64,000 bases of DNA, taken from positions 2,866,501 to 2,930,500 of the forward strand of contig NZ_OMPN01000001.1 of the NCBI RefSeq assembly GCF_900291975.1. The letters are read 5' to 3'. The notes under the pieces were generated by a model, which made no database searches, had not been told where the DNA came from, and saw only the letters and a list, made by a program, of their open reading frames with translations. This document shows, piece after piece, positions 48,613-57,263 of this stretch. Position 1 is the first letter of the stretch; every line of letters starts with the position of its first letter. This DNA is from Agathobaculum massiliense. Its GTDB lineage: Bacteria; Bacillota; Clostridia; Oscillospirales; Butyricicoccaceae. A program made the translations under genes and the position numbers.

Positions 48613-50400
48613 ATGGAGTTCAATGTGCTGTCGGTCGTACAGTTGGTAGGCGGCTTGGCGCTGTTTATTTACGGTATGACCACCATGGGAAAGGGTTTGG
48701 AGCGCGCGGCCGGCTCTAAGCTTGAAAAAACGCTGGAAAAAATGACCGGCAATGTGTTTAAGGCGCTGCTGATGGGGATGGTAGTCACCATGGTCATCCA
48801 GTCCTCTTCAGCGACGACGGTCATGGTGGTCGGCTTTGTAAACGCTGGCATAATGTCTTTGCGGCAGTCTGTCGGTGTTATTTTGGGCGCGAATATCGGT
48901 ACCACGATCACCGCGCAGATTCTGCGGCTGGACAGCGGCGGCGAGATAGGCGGCAATCTGTTCATGCAGATGCTCAAGCCGAAAAACCTCGCCTTTCTGA
49001 TTGTCCTGGCCGGTGTTATCATTATGATGCTCGCCAAAAAGCGCAGGACCCGTGATATCGCGGATATCTTTTCCGGATTCGGCATTCTGTTTATCGGTAT
49101 GTCCACGATGGAAAGCGCGGTCGCGCCTCTGGCTGATCTGCCCCAGTTCGCACAGTTGTTCGCGACGATTGCAAACCCCGTGCTCGGCGTCTTGGTTGGC
49201 GCGGGCGTAACGGCGATCATCCAGTCCTCGTCCGCATCGGTCGGTATTTTGCAGGCGCTGTCCACAACGGGCGCGATCACCTATGCCGCCGCGATACCGA
49301 TTATCCTAGGTCAGAACATCGGCACCTGCATCACGGCGTTCCTGTCGTCGATCGGCGGTTCCAAAAACGCCCGCCGAACCGCGATGGTGCATTTTTACTT
49401 CAACCTGATCGGCTCGATCGTGTTTTTGGTCGTCATTTATTCTATCCAGTACACGGTCGGCTTCTCGTTCTGGAATTCGGCGATCGATAAGGGCGGCATC
49501 GCCAATTTCCACACGCTGTTCAATGTCACCTGCACGATTCTGTTCCTGCCGTTTACCAAACTGCTGGTGCATCTGGCGGAATGGAGCGTTCCGTCGGGCG
49601 AGCAGCAGGAGGACCCACTGGCGCGTTTGGAGCCCCGCTTCCTGACGACGCCGTCGCTGGCCCTGGAGCAGGCGCAGCGCTGCATTGCGGATATGGGCGA
49701 TGCGGCCAAGCAGAACCTGCAGCTGGCCACCGAGCCGCTGTTTGACAAAAGCGCGCCGAACGAAAGCCTGTTCAGGGAGCATGAGAGCTTTTTGGACCGT
49801 GCCGAGGTAGAGGTCGCGCGGTATCTGACCAATATCCACAATATCCGTTCGGTCGACCAGCGGCGCCAGTTAGCGGAGATGATGCACTCGCTGTCCGATT
49901 TCGAAAAGATTGGGGACTACGCGCAGAATATCTTTGACCGCGCGGAGGAATTCCGGCAAAGCGATCTGTCGTTCTCGGAAACCGCGGCGCAGGAGCTGCA
50001 TACCATGTGCCAAGCGGTCGGTGAGGCGCTTGACCTGACCGTTGAGGGGTATGTGACGCGGTCGGTTTCTATCGCGCGCACGGTCGAGCCGGTGGAAGAG
50101 GTCGTGGATACGCTCAAGGAGCGGCTGAAAAGCAACCACATTCAGCGCTTGGGGAATAATGAATGCACGATGCAGATCGGCATCCATTTCCTTGATATCG
50201 TGCATGATCTGGAAAAAATCAGCGACCATTGTTCGAATATTGCGATTTATACGATCCAGCTTGGCGAGGGCGCCGAGGAGTTCGATACGCATGAATACGC
50301 CAAGGAGGGCTACCGGTCCACGCCGCAATTCGCGGAAAAGCTGCGCTATTATCAGCAGAAATACCTGACGCAGATCCAGGCGGCACAGGAAAAGGCCTAA
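48613..50400 (+). CDS. Na+/phosphate symporter family protein with PhoU-like C-terminal domain
   Basis: The 595-residue protein has two inverted PF02690-type repeats, each with the Q-S-S-S-A-T/S motif (V-I-Q-S-S-S-A-T-T-V near residues 62-71 and I-I-Q-S-S-S-A-S-V-G near 205). Membrane helices extend to about 320. A cytoplasmic helical PhoU-like region then runs to the end (F-E-K-I-G-D-Y-A-Q-N-I, L-E-K-I-S-D-H-C-S-N-I-A). This is the NptA/YjbB type, which moves phosphate across the membrane, in some bacteria outward. ATG 48613 follows GGAGGAAG, and an upstream GTG in frame is less likely. Single gene with terminator. Confidence 0.92.
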   Translation: MEFNVLSVVQLVGGLALFIYGMTTMGKGLERAAGSKLEKTLEKMTGNVFKALLMGMVVTMVIQSSSATTVMVVGFVNAGIMSLRQSVGVILGANIGTTITAQILRLDSGGEIGGNLFMQMLKPKNLAFLIVLAGVIIMMLAKKRRTRDIADIFSGFGILFIGMSTMESAVAPLADLPQFAQLFATIANPVLGVLVGAGVTAIIQSSSASVGILQALSTTGAITYAAAIPIILGQNIGTCITAFLSSIGGSKNARRTAMVHFYFNLIGSIVFLVVIYSIQYTVGFSFWNSAIDKGGIANFHTLFNVTCTILFLPFTKLLVHLAEWSVPSGEQQEDPLARLEPRFLTTPSLALEQAQRCIADMGDAAKQNLQLATEPLFDKSAPNESLFREHESFLDRAEVEVARYLTNIHNIRSVDQRRQLAEMMHSLSDFEKIGDYAQNIFDRAEEFRQSDLSFSETAAQELHTMCQAVGEALDLTVEGYVTRSVSIARTVEPVEEVVDTLKERLKSNHIQRLGNNECTMQIGIHFLDIVHDLEKISDHCSNIAIYTIQLGEGAEEFDTHEYAKEGYRSTPQFAEKLRYYQQKYLTQIQAAQEKA

Positions 50401-50411
50401 AGCAGTATATG

Positions 50412-50445
50412 AAAGCGCCGCGTTCGTTAGAACGCGGCGCTTTTG
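50412..50445. terminator. Bidirectional terminator between Na/Pi gene and MMPL operon
   Basis: AAAGCGCCGCGTTC/GAACGCGGCGCTTT stem with GTTA loop. Confidence 0.9.
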
Positions 50446-52584
50446 TCATTCCTCAGAGACGAATACCCCATATATGGCGGAAAAGAGCTTTCTGAAAATG
50501 TTCCCGATGCGGGCGAGTACACCCTCGTCGGCCTGCTCTTGGTTCGCGGCGGCGGTTCCTTCATCATCGTCGAGCGATATCTCATGGGTGCGCAGGATAA
50601 ACTGAAGGCTGGCCGGCGTCGGGTTCTGGCTGCTGGTCACGGACTGAAGCTCGGCTTGCGCATCGATGTTGAGGACATTGGTATCCTCTTCCAGATCCTT
50701 TTCCGCGTCGTCCACCGCGCTGTGGATCGAATCGGTTGCTTTCTGTAGGCTGCTGGAGCTGTTGGAGCGCGCGGCCTTATCCAGAACGTCCAGCAGTCCG
50801 TCGATCGATGTTTGCAGGCTGGCGTCCGCCTGGCCGCGGACCGAGCGCAGGATGCCGTTGGCGGAGTCGAGCATGTCGTAGGAGGCGGACAGCGCTTTGG
50901 TAAGCGCAACCATCAGCTCCTCGCCCTTGTCCGCAGCGGAAACCGCCTCGGTCGTGATCTGCTGCAGGCAGGTGGACAGGGCGGGGATATCGGCCACAAG
51001 CTGATTGACACGCTCGAGCGAGGTGTTCATCAGATCGGCGAGCTTTTTCCCCTCCGCGGTGAAATCCTGCGGCAACCCCTCGTAATCATCCAGCACATCC
51101 GCGATATCCGCAAGGTTTTCCAGGATGCCGTCCGAGGAGGACAGCATGCTCTCCAAGCTGTCCGCGGCGTCCGACAGCGTGCTCAGCGTTTTTTTGGACG
51201 CTGCGATCGTTCCGGACAGGCCAGAGGGGAGGGCGGACAGCATATCGCCTAACGCGGCCGCTTCTTCGGGGGTGATGATGCCAGCGGAAACCAGATGCGC
51301 CAAATCGAGCTGGATCAGTGTGATGAGCGCGTCCTGGATATCCTCCAATGCGGAAAGGGAATTCCTGAGGGAACTCAGGTTGGAGGACAGGCGGCCCATA
51401 TCGTTTTTTAGGTCGTCCACAGCGCTCCGCAGCTGGTCGATATAAAATCCGTCAATATCGGCGGCGTCGTCCAGGTCGTTGAACATATCCTCCAGGTTAT
51501 CCAGGGATATCTTGACTTTGCGGAGCAATTCCTGATATTCGAGGATATCGGCGCCGGATTCCTCAAGCGTGCCGAGCATGCTGTTGACGGTAGCGTTGAG
51601 CGTGACCAGTATGGTTTTCATGGCGTTCAGCTCGGGAATCAGGGAGTCGGATTTGCCGGCAAGCGCTTCCAGCGCGTCAAGGGCCGCGTCGGTTTTGGGG
51701 TCAAGGGTGCCGCGGTCCGCGACAAGCTGCTTGCGCACCTCGTTGATGCCGGATACGCCGTGTGACAGCGTATTAAAGCCGCTCTGCATGCTCTGCAGCG
51801 TTTCCAGCATGCTGCTGAGCCCCTCATACAGGTTGTCGCCCGAGTCCCCGAGGCGGTCCTTGATATCCTTCATATCCGCGAGGATATCGAGCGAGGAAAG
51901 CGTGGCGGGCGCCAGGAAAAGCAGAAGCCCCATGCTTTCAAAGCTGTTTGAGCCGATCCGCACGGTAAAGGTGCTTTCCTCGCCTGGCAGGCCCATGAAA
52001 AAGACGATCTTGTAGGTTCCCATCGACTGCACCTGCGCGCCGGGCGCTTCGATCGAGAGTGCTTTGCTCATGTCGATGCCGGTGCCGCAAATGAGTGTCA
52101 TATTGTTTTTGTAATACTCGCTTGCGGCTTCGTTCGGTACGGCGTGAATGGTCATTTCGATCAAACCGGACGCGCCCGCGCACGTTTCCGCTTCGACGGG
52201 TACGCCGTTAAGCTGATAGGATACATCGAAATTCCACGGAAGCTGTATAGGCTCCTCCCCGTTGGGGATGCATTCATAATAGAAGCGCTGCTGTCCGTCG
52301 TCCGCGATCTCCCAGGTGACCGAACCGTCGCTGAGCGCAGGCTCGTCATAGGTGGACATGTTATATACAGCGCTGTAATCGCCATAGTCGGTAAACGAGG
52401 TATGGCCGTTCAGGTTCACGCCCTTGACGATGCGGGTATCCTCGGGCATGCCATAGTAATCCAGGTTGATATAAACCGCCTCGTCGGTTTCCACGACAGG
52501 CGCGGCGGCAACCGCCGCCTGGGGCAGCAGGAGCGCTGGCAGAAGCGCGCAGGCGGTCAGGCGGCATAGCTTATTTGCGAACAT
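50446..52584 (-). CDS. Secreted coiled-coil exoprotein, partner of MMPL transporter (YhgE/Pip-like layout)
   Basis: The 712-residue product has a signal peptide (L-T-A-C-A-L-L-P-A-L-L-L-P-Q-A-A-V-A-A-A). A beta-rich N-terminal domain covers about residues 30-230, then a hydrophobic stretch (M-G-L-L-L-F-L-A-P-A). About 400 residues of long heptad helices follow (L-E-T-L-Q-S-M-Q-S-G-F, L-R-S-A-V-D-D-L-K-N-D-M), ending in an amphipathic tail (I-F-R-K-L-F-S-A-I-Y-G-V-F). Pip/YhgE-like proteins partner with MMPL/RND exporters. Here the start overlaps the MMPL gene by 14 bp in the same operon. I infer a periplasm-side or cell-wall adaptor. Start 52584 is fixed by GAGGAGGAAAA; a longer frame lacks a ribosome binding site. 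No precise family is recognised. Confidence 0.78.
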   Translation of the reverse strand: MFANKLCRLTACALLPALLLPQAAVAAAPVVETDEAVYINLDYYGMPEDTRIVKGVNLNGHTSFTDYGDYSAVYNMSTYDEPALSDGSVTWEIADDGQQRFYYECIPNGEEPIQLPWNFDVSYQLNGVPVEAETCAGASGLIEMTIHAVPNEAASEYYKNNMTLICGTGIDMSKALSIEAPGAQVQSMGTYKIVFFMGLPGEESTFTVRIGSNSFESMGLLLFLAPATLSSLDILADMKDIKDRLGDSGDNLYEGLSSMLETLQSMQSGFNTLSHGVSGINEVRKQLVADRGTLDPKTDAALDALEALAGKSDSLIPELNAMKTILVTLNATVNSMLGTLEESGADILEYQELLRKVKISLDNLEDMFNDLDDAADIDGFYIDQLRSAVDDLKNDMGRLSSNLSSLRNSLSALEDIQDALITLIQLDLAHLVSAGIITPEEAAALGDMLSALPSGLSGTIAASKKTLSTLSDAADSLESMLSSSDGILENLADIADVLDDYEGLPQDFTAEGKKLADLMNTSLERVNQLVADIPALSTCLQQITTEAVSAADKGEELMVALTKALSASYDMLDSANGILRSVRGQADASLQTSIDGLLDVLDKAARSNSSSSLQKATDSIHSAVDDAEKDLEEDTNVLNIDAQAELQSVTSSQNPTPASLQFILRTHEISLDDDEGTAAANQEQADEGVLARIGNIFRKLFSAIYGVFVSEE

Positions 52585-54883
52585 GGTTGTTTTCCTCCTC
52601 TCGGTCGGCCTTATCCGGTGTATCCGCCGGCTTTTGCGGATGGAGCAGGCGCATGAGCCGGTTCCGGATGGCCTTATGTCGGGCGCGGCGGTTTTCGCGG
52701 ATTTGTTCCTGCAGGCGCAGACGCTGCTCATGCAGCGCGCTGAGCGTGGGCAGCGTTAGCTTTTTGTCGCGAATGCGGTTCATCCTGGCGTGCTTTTTCT
52801 GCGCGTAATCCGGCTTTATGATCCAGCGGTCGAACAGCATCAGGCACATCGGCAGCAGGAACAGCACAAGGATCATGGAGATCAGCGCGCCGCGGCCGAT
52901 CAGTTGCCCCAGGCCTGACACCGCCTCGACCGAGGTGAGGAAGAACAGGCCGTAGGCGACCGTCATGATAATCAGGCCGGAGGTCAGGATGGATTCCGCG
53001 CTAACCGTGACCGCGCGGATGGCAGCCTCCCGTTTATCGCCCTGCGAACGGGCGTCCAGATAGTTGCCGGTCAGCAGGATGGAATAATCGATTGTCGCGC
53101 CGAGCTGGATACAGCCGACGATAATAAAGCCGAGGTACATGGTGCGCTGTCCGTAGATGTAGGGCAGCGCGGTGTTGATGTAAATGGCGCATTCGATCGG
53201 GATCAGCACGACCAGCGGCAGCAGCAGCGCCTTATAGGTGATTGCCACCACCAGCGCGACGCCCAGCAGCGAGACGATGTTGACTCGGTTGTTATCCGGC
53301 ACGATGATTTCCTTGATATCCTGTGTAGAGGGAGTTACGCCGACCAGATAGGTCTGCTCATCCGGATAATACCGGTCGATGACGGCGCGGATCTCATCCG
53401 CATATCGGAACGCCGCGTCGCTTTCGCCGGCGGAACGGACGTTGATGATTACGCGCGCCCAGTGCTCGGAGTGCAGGATGCCGGTGATGCTCTCCGGCAA
53501 AAAATCCTCCGGTATGCCGGAGGGCAGGACCGAAGCCAGGCCGAGAGAATATTTGACATAGGGCAGGCTGTCCAGTTCCTCGCTCATGGCCTTTTCCGTG
53601 ACGTTGCTGTCCAGCGGGACCAGGGCGAGCATCATATTGCTCTGTCCGAATTCCGCGTTCATCCGTTGCTCAGCCTCATAGACCGGCGTGCCGGGGGAGT
53701 TGGCGACCGCCTCATTGCCATAGGTGAAATCGGCCATGCCCTGCGCGACATAGCAGGGGACGATCAGTACCATCACCACGATCAGGATCGGCTTGCGGAC
53801 TTTGTACACAAACTCCCCGAAGCCGCGCCACTGCTTGGGGACGAACGGCCGGTGTTGGGTCTTCGCTACGATATTCTGGCTGCGCAGGATCAGCGCGGGC
53901 ATCAGCAGCAGCACGGTGACAAGGCTCAGCGCGATGCCTTTTGCCAGCACCAGCCCCATATCCGGACCGATGCCGAAGTTCATCAGCACCATGGCGGCAA
54001 AGCCGACGATGGTTGTCGCGCCGGAGGCGCCGATCGAGGAAACGGCCGAGCGCAGCGCGTTGGCCATGGCCTGCTCGGGTTCGGCGCCGTTGGCCCGTTC
54101 CTCGGTGAACGCATGCAGTAGGAAAATGGAGTAGTCCATCGAACAGGCGAGCTGTAGGACCGCGCCCACCGCGTTGGATAGGAATGAGATCTCGCCGAAT
54201 ATGATGTTGGAGCCCATGTTGATGATAATGGCGATGCCAAGCACCGAAAGGAACAGCACAGGCTCAAACCAGGAGGTTGTGGTGAGCGTCAGGATCAGAT
54301 AGATGATGATGACCGCAAGCACCATCACGCGCGCGACCTCCGCGTTGATCGTGGGGCCGAGGTTGGTGTCTGACACCGCTGAACCGGCCACCAGGCCGCG
54401 GTCCCCGACGATCTGCTCGATCTCCCGAACCGCCTTGTGCGTCCGGCTGGACGAATCCTTCTCCAAAAAGATGACGTCCATATAGGCCTTTCCGTCCTTG
54501 TAGTAATCCTCGATGTCCGTGTAGTCGATAAATGCGCTGGAACCGTAGATGTTGGTCTCCAGATCGCACCACATGACCATATCGACGCCCTCTACATCGG
54601 CGATGCGGTCCTTGACGTTTTTCGCCTCGTACAGCGTGACATCCTCCAGCATGACGCGCCCCATGCCGGGATAGGTGAATTCGTCCTCCATGATATCGAG
54701 CGCCTGCGCGGATGGACTGGAATCCGGCAGGTATTTTGTCAGGTCGTAGTTAACGCCGACCATTGGGATACAGATCAAACTGAAAATGATAAGTACGGTA
54801 AACACTTTTTCGATCAGCCTGCGGCTGTGAATGATCAGGTCAACAGGACTATGTCCCTTTCGTTTCACAAAGAAAAACACCAT
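52571..54883 (-). CDS. MMPL/RND-family (HAE3-type) exporter
   Basis: The 770-residue protein has two SSD/MMPL halves. Each has one helix, a large extracytoplasmic loop and a cluster of helices (first I-E-K-V-F-T-V-L-I-I-F-S-L-I-C-I-P; cluster with L-A-C-S-M-D-Y-S-I-F-L-L-H-A-F about residue 235; second cluster with Q-L-G-A-T-I-D-Y-S-I-L-L-T-G about 610). The paired Asp-Tyr residues are the expected proton-relay positions. The family exports lipids, siderophores or toxic hydrophobic compounds. ATG 54883 lies downstream of the -10 box; earlier in-frame ATGs would be at or before the transcription start. The operon continues with the exoprotein and is divergent from TetR, its likely repressor. 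Confidence 0.9.
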   Translation of the reverse strand: MVFFFVKRKGHSPVDLIIHSRRLIEKVFTVLIIFSLICIPMVGVNYDLTKYLPDSSPSAQALDIMEDEFTYPGMGRVMLEDVTLYEAKNVKDRIADVEGVDMVMWCDLETNIYGSSAFIDYTDIEDYYKDGKAYMDVIFLEKDSSSRTHKAVREIEQIVGDRGLVAGSAVSDTNLGPTINAEVARVMVLAVIIIYLILTLTTTSWFEPVLFLSVLGIAIIINMGSNIIFGEISFLSNAVGAVLQLACSMDYSIFLLHAFTEERANGAEPEQAMANALRSAVSSIGASGATTIVGFAAMVLMNFGIGPDMGLVLAKGIALSLVTVLLLMPALILRSQNIVAKTQHRPFVPKQWRGFGEFVYKVRKPILIVVMVLIVPCYVAQGMADFTYGNEAVANSPGTPVYEAEQRMNAEFGQSNMMLALVPLDSNVTEKAMSEELDSLPYVKYSLGLASVLPSGIPEDFLPESITGILHSEHWARVIINVRSAGESDAAFRYADEIRAVIDRYYPDEQTYLVGVTPSTQDIKEIIVPDNNRVNIVSLLGVALVVAITYKALLLPLVVLIPIECAIYINTALPYIYGQRTMYLGFIIVGCIQLGATIDYSILLTGNYLDARSQGDKREAAIRAVTVSAESILTSGLIIMTVAYGLFFLTSVEAVSGLGQLIGRGALISMILVLFLLPMCLMLFDRWIIKPDYAQKKHARMNRIRDKKLTLPTLSALHEQRLRLQEQIRENRRARHKAIRNRLMRLLHPQKPADTPDKADREEENNHVRK

Positions 54884-54920
54884 CTTTCTTGAAAATAGAC
54901 ATTGCGTACGATTTCTTTTC

Positions 54921-55015
54921 ATGTTATAGTATAGTACATAAGGATAACATACACAATAATCAAATCTATTCATAATGAATGATAATAAACAAAATATATT
55001 TTAATGTATGTTATC
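54921..55015. promoter_or_regulatory. MMPL/TetR divergent control region with repeated ATGTTAT operator motif
   Basis: Three ATGTTAT copies occur: 54921-54927 (+), 54944-54950 (-) and 55008-55014 (+). The first two form an inverted pair around the MMPL -10 box. A longer arm, GATAACATACA (54943-54953), is matched exactly by TGTATGTTATC (55005-55015). TetR binding here is inferred. Confidence 0.6.
54928..54956 (-). promoter_or_regulatory. Promoter of the MMPL operon
   Basis: On the minus strand TTGTGT, 17-bp spacer, TATACT, overlapped by the ATGTTAT motifs. Confidence 0.65.
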
Positions 55016-55044
55016 TTTGGAGTAATGGACAGGAGGGAGTCCTG

Positions 55045-55602
55045 ATGGAGGAGCGGGAGGACAAACGCATCAGGCGCACGAAAAAGCTGCTGCGGCAGGC
55101 ATTGACAAGGCTGATGCAGCAAAAGGATTTTCAGAGCATCACCGTGACCGATGTGGTGCGGGAAGCGGATATCAACCGCGGAACGTTTTATGCGCATTAT
55201 CGGGATGTTTACGATCTGCGTGAAAAAATAGAAAGCGAAATGATCGCGGACTTTCGCGGAATGATCGACGATATCCATTTGAACGGCGGCGGCTCCCTGC
55301 ATCCGGTGCTCATGCGCGCGGTGGATTATCTGGAGGAGAATCGGGAGATTGTGACCACGCTGGTCCGTGTGAGCGGAGCGGAGGGGTTCAGCAAAAAGCT
55401 GATCCATGTGATTGAGGAATGCCGCATGGAGTCCGTGCCGTGCAGGGGCGTGGAGGATGTTTACGTCGCGCGCTTTATTGCGACCGGCGTGGTAGGGATG
55501 CTCGAACGGTGGGTCGCGGAATCGCAGCCGCTGCCGAAAAATGAGTTGATCGCGCTGATGGAACATATCCTTTCCCCCATGCTGCAGTCGGCCAGGGGAT
55601 AA
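55045..55602 (+). CDS. TetR/AcrR family transcriptional regulator
   Basis: The 185-residue product has an N-terminal TetR HTH (R-T-K-K-L-L-R-Q-A-L-T-R-L-M-Q-Q-K-D-F-Q-S-I-T-V-T-D-V-V-R-E-A-D-I-N-R-G-T-F-Y-A-H-Y, residues 11-52) and a helical C-terminal ligand domain without a recognisable pocket signature. ATG 55045 follows AGGAGGG at 8 nt. It is divergent from the MMPL operon across 160 bp that contain repeated ATGTTAT motifs, so it is probably the repressor of that exporter and itself. Confidence 0.92.
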   Translation: MEEREDKRIRRTKKLLRQALTRLMQQKDFQSITVTDVVREADINRGTFYAHYRDVYDLREKIESEMIADFRGMIDDIHLNGGGSLHPVLMRAVDYLEENREIVTTLVRVSGAEGFSKKLIHVIEECRMESVPCRGVEDVYVARFIATGVVGMLERWVAESQPLPKNELIALMEHILSPMLQSARG

Positions 55603-55603
55603 A

Positions 55604-55629
55604 AAACGCATGCTTTTCAGCATGCGTTT
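55604..55629. terminator. Bidirectional terminator between tetR and glycosyltransferase genes
   Basis: AAACGCATGC/GCATGCGTTT stem. The glycosyltransferase stop codon lies in the loop. Confidence 0.85.
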
Positions 55630-56765
55630 GATGGTTCATTCCATTGCAATACAAAATCCGCGAGCCGTTCGGTTGCATCCGGATGGGCGACCGCCTGCAT
55701 GGTCTGGCGCACGGTCGCCAGACGGGCGGGGTTGCGGAACAGCTCGTACACGGCCTCGTCGATCGGGAAATGCTTGGTGATCTGCGCCGCCATCCCGTTG
55801 TTGACCAGGAACTCCACGTTGCGCTCCTCATGGCCGGGGATCGGGTCGACAAGCAGCATGGGCAGGTTTTTGGCAAGCGCCTCGGATACCGTCAGGCCGC
55901 CGGGCTTGGAAACGATGCAGTCCGCAGCGCTCATCATTACCTCTACGTTGTGGACAAAGCCGTATGGCTTGATCACACAGTCGCCCTGATAGCGGGAGGC
56001 GAACTGTTCAACCTGTAGAAACTGCTTTTTGTTGTTGCCGCAGACCACAAGAAGCTGCAGCGGGAAGCCGAGCGCGGTCAGCTTTTCCAGCGTTTTTACA
56101 TGGTCGGCATAGCCCATGCTACCGCCCATGAGCAGGAGCGTGCGCTGCTGCGGGTCAATGCCGAGCTGCGCCGCAGCGTCCGCCCGCGACAGCTTTTGGT
56201 TGAATTTCGGATGCACCGGTATGCCGAACGGCAGGATGCGGCGCTCGGGTATGCCGCGCTTGACGCAGCGGAAGGTGAGCAGTTCGCTTGCCGTTACAAT
56301 ATACTGTACATGCGGCACGTCTTCCCAGTAGGGATGCAGGGTGTAGTCGGTCACGATGCCGATGGTTTTGATATCGTCAAGCTTTTTTCGCTTTTTCAGC
56401 TCATCCACCATCTGCGCGGCGAAAACGTGCGTGCAGAGGATTACATCGGGCGCGTAGCCCGCAATCACCCTGGCGAACTTGGACGCCCCGAGGGCATTGA
56501 TGATGTTGATAATGCTGGGGCCAGCGGTGAAATAGCCCGCGCCGCCGTTTTCCGCAAGCTGATAGACCAGACGGTACAGCGTCTGCATGTGCTTGGAGGA
56601 AAACAGGTAGCCCTTGTCAATGGTTGCCCTGATCAGGTTGCTGATGTAGGCGTAAACGTCCAGCGTATGCACATCGGCGCCCTTGCTGGTCAGCATGTCG
56701 CCCACGGCCTTTGCGGTCGCATGGTGTCCAAAGCCTGCTGTGACAGATAAAATCAATACTCTCAT
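55617..56765 (-). CDS. Diacylglycerol glycosyltransferase (MGDG synthase/UgtP-like, GT28)
   Basis: The 382-residue product starts M-R-V-L-I-L-S-V-T-A-G-F-G-H-H-A-T-A-K-A, the acceptor-side signature of MGDG-synthase-type enzymes (a S-x-G-x-G-H variant). The GT-B C-terminal UDP-sugar domain shows L-L-M-G-G-S-M-G-Y-A, K-P-Y-G-F-V, and S-K-P-G-G-L-T-V-S-E-A-L-A. Such enzymes make glycolipids (anchors for lipoteichoic acid) at the membrane inner face. Donor sugar not predictable. ATG 56765 has AGGAGAGG upstream. spoVG lies just upstream on the same strand, separated by 57 bp. Confidence 0.92.
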   Translation of the reverse strand: MRVLILSVTAGFGHHATAKAVGDMLTSKGADVHTLDVYAYISNLIRATIDKGYLFSSKHMQTLYRLVYQLAENGGAGYFTAGPSIINIINALGASKFARVIAGYAPDVILCTHVFAAQMVDELKKRKKLDDIKTIGIVTDYTLHPYWEDVPHVQYIVTASELLTFRCVKRGIPERRILPFGIPVHPKFNQKLSRADAAAQLGIDPQQRTLLLMGGSMGYADHVKTLEKLTALGFPLQLLVVCGNNKKQFLQVEQFASRYQGDCVIKPYGFVHNVEVMMSAADCIVSKPGGLTVSEALAKNLPMLLVDPIPGHEERNVEFLVNNGMAAQITKHFPIDEAVYELFRNPARLATVRQTMQAVAHPDATERLADFVLQWNEPSNAC

Positions 56766-56822
56766 ACCGGTACCTCTCCTTGTATAAGAGTTATTGTACA
56801 TCAAAACAGGAAAAAAAGCAAA

Positions 56823-57083
56823 TTACTGTATAAACGCCGCCTTATAGGCGTCCAGCACCCTGTGCTCCAGCTCGTCGCGCAGCGCGTTGCCGACCGGATG
56901 CGCGATATCGCGGAAGCGCCCGTCCGGCATCCGGCGGGACGGCATGGCGAGGAACAGCCGGTCATGTCCGTCGATGATCTTGATGTCATGCACGGCGAAC
57001 ATATCGTCGAAAGTGACGGATACCAGCGCCTTCAGGCGGCCGTATTCTTCCACATGGCGGAATTTGATGTCTGTGATTTCCAT
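56823..57083 (-). CDS. spoVG: Septation/regulatory protein SpoVG
   Basis: The 86-residue product starts M-E-I-T-D-I-K-F-R and contains S-V-T-F-D-D-M-F-A-V-H-D-I-K-I-I-D-G and F-L-A-M-P-S-R-R, with the family-typical I-A-H-P-V near residue 61. SpoVG binds DNA/RNA and affects asymmetric septation, capsule and virulence regulation in Firmicutes. It supports a spore-former-related genome but also occurs in non-sporulating relatives. An AAAGGAGT box precedes the ATG. The 180-bp region to murC is AT-rich and shared by divergent genes. Confidence 0.96.
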   Translation of the reverse strand: MEITDIKFRHVEEYGRLKALVSVTFDDMFAVHDIKIIDGHDRLFLAMPSRRMPDGRFRDIAHPVGNALRDELEHRVLDAYKAAFIQ

Positions 57084-57263
57084 AGTGTACTCCTTTTTTC
57101 TGATTGGTCGTTTTAATTTTGTCTGTTTGCCTATTTATATTTTGACAGGTTTGTACTATAATATACCTTGTCTGGCAAGAATAGCAGTACAGGCAAAGCC
57201 CTCTCGGCTGGAACCGCGGTTTCGCCCGAAGACTGAAGATTATAGCAGGAGGCTTAGGGGAAT

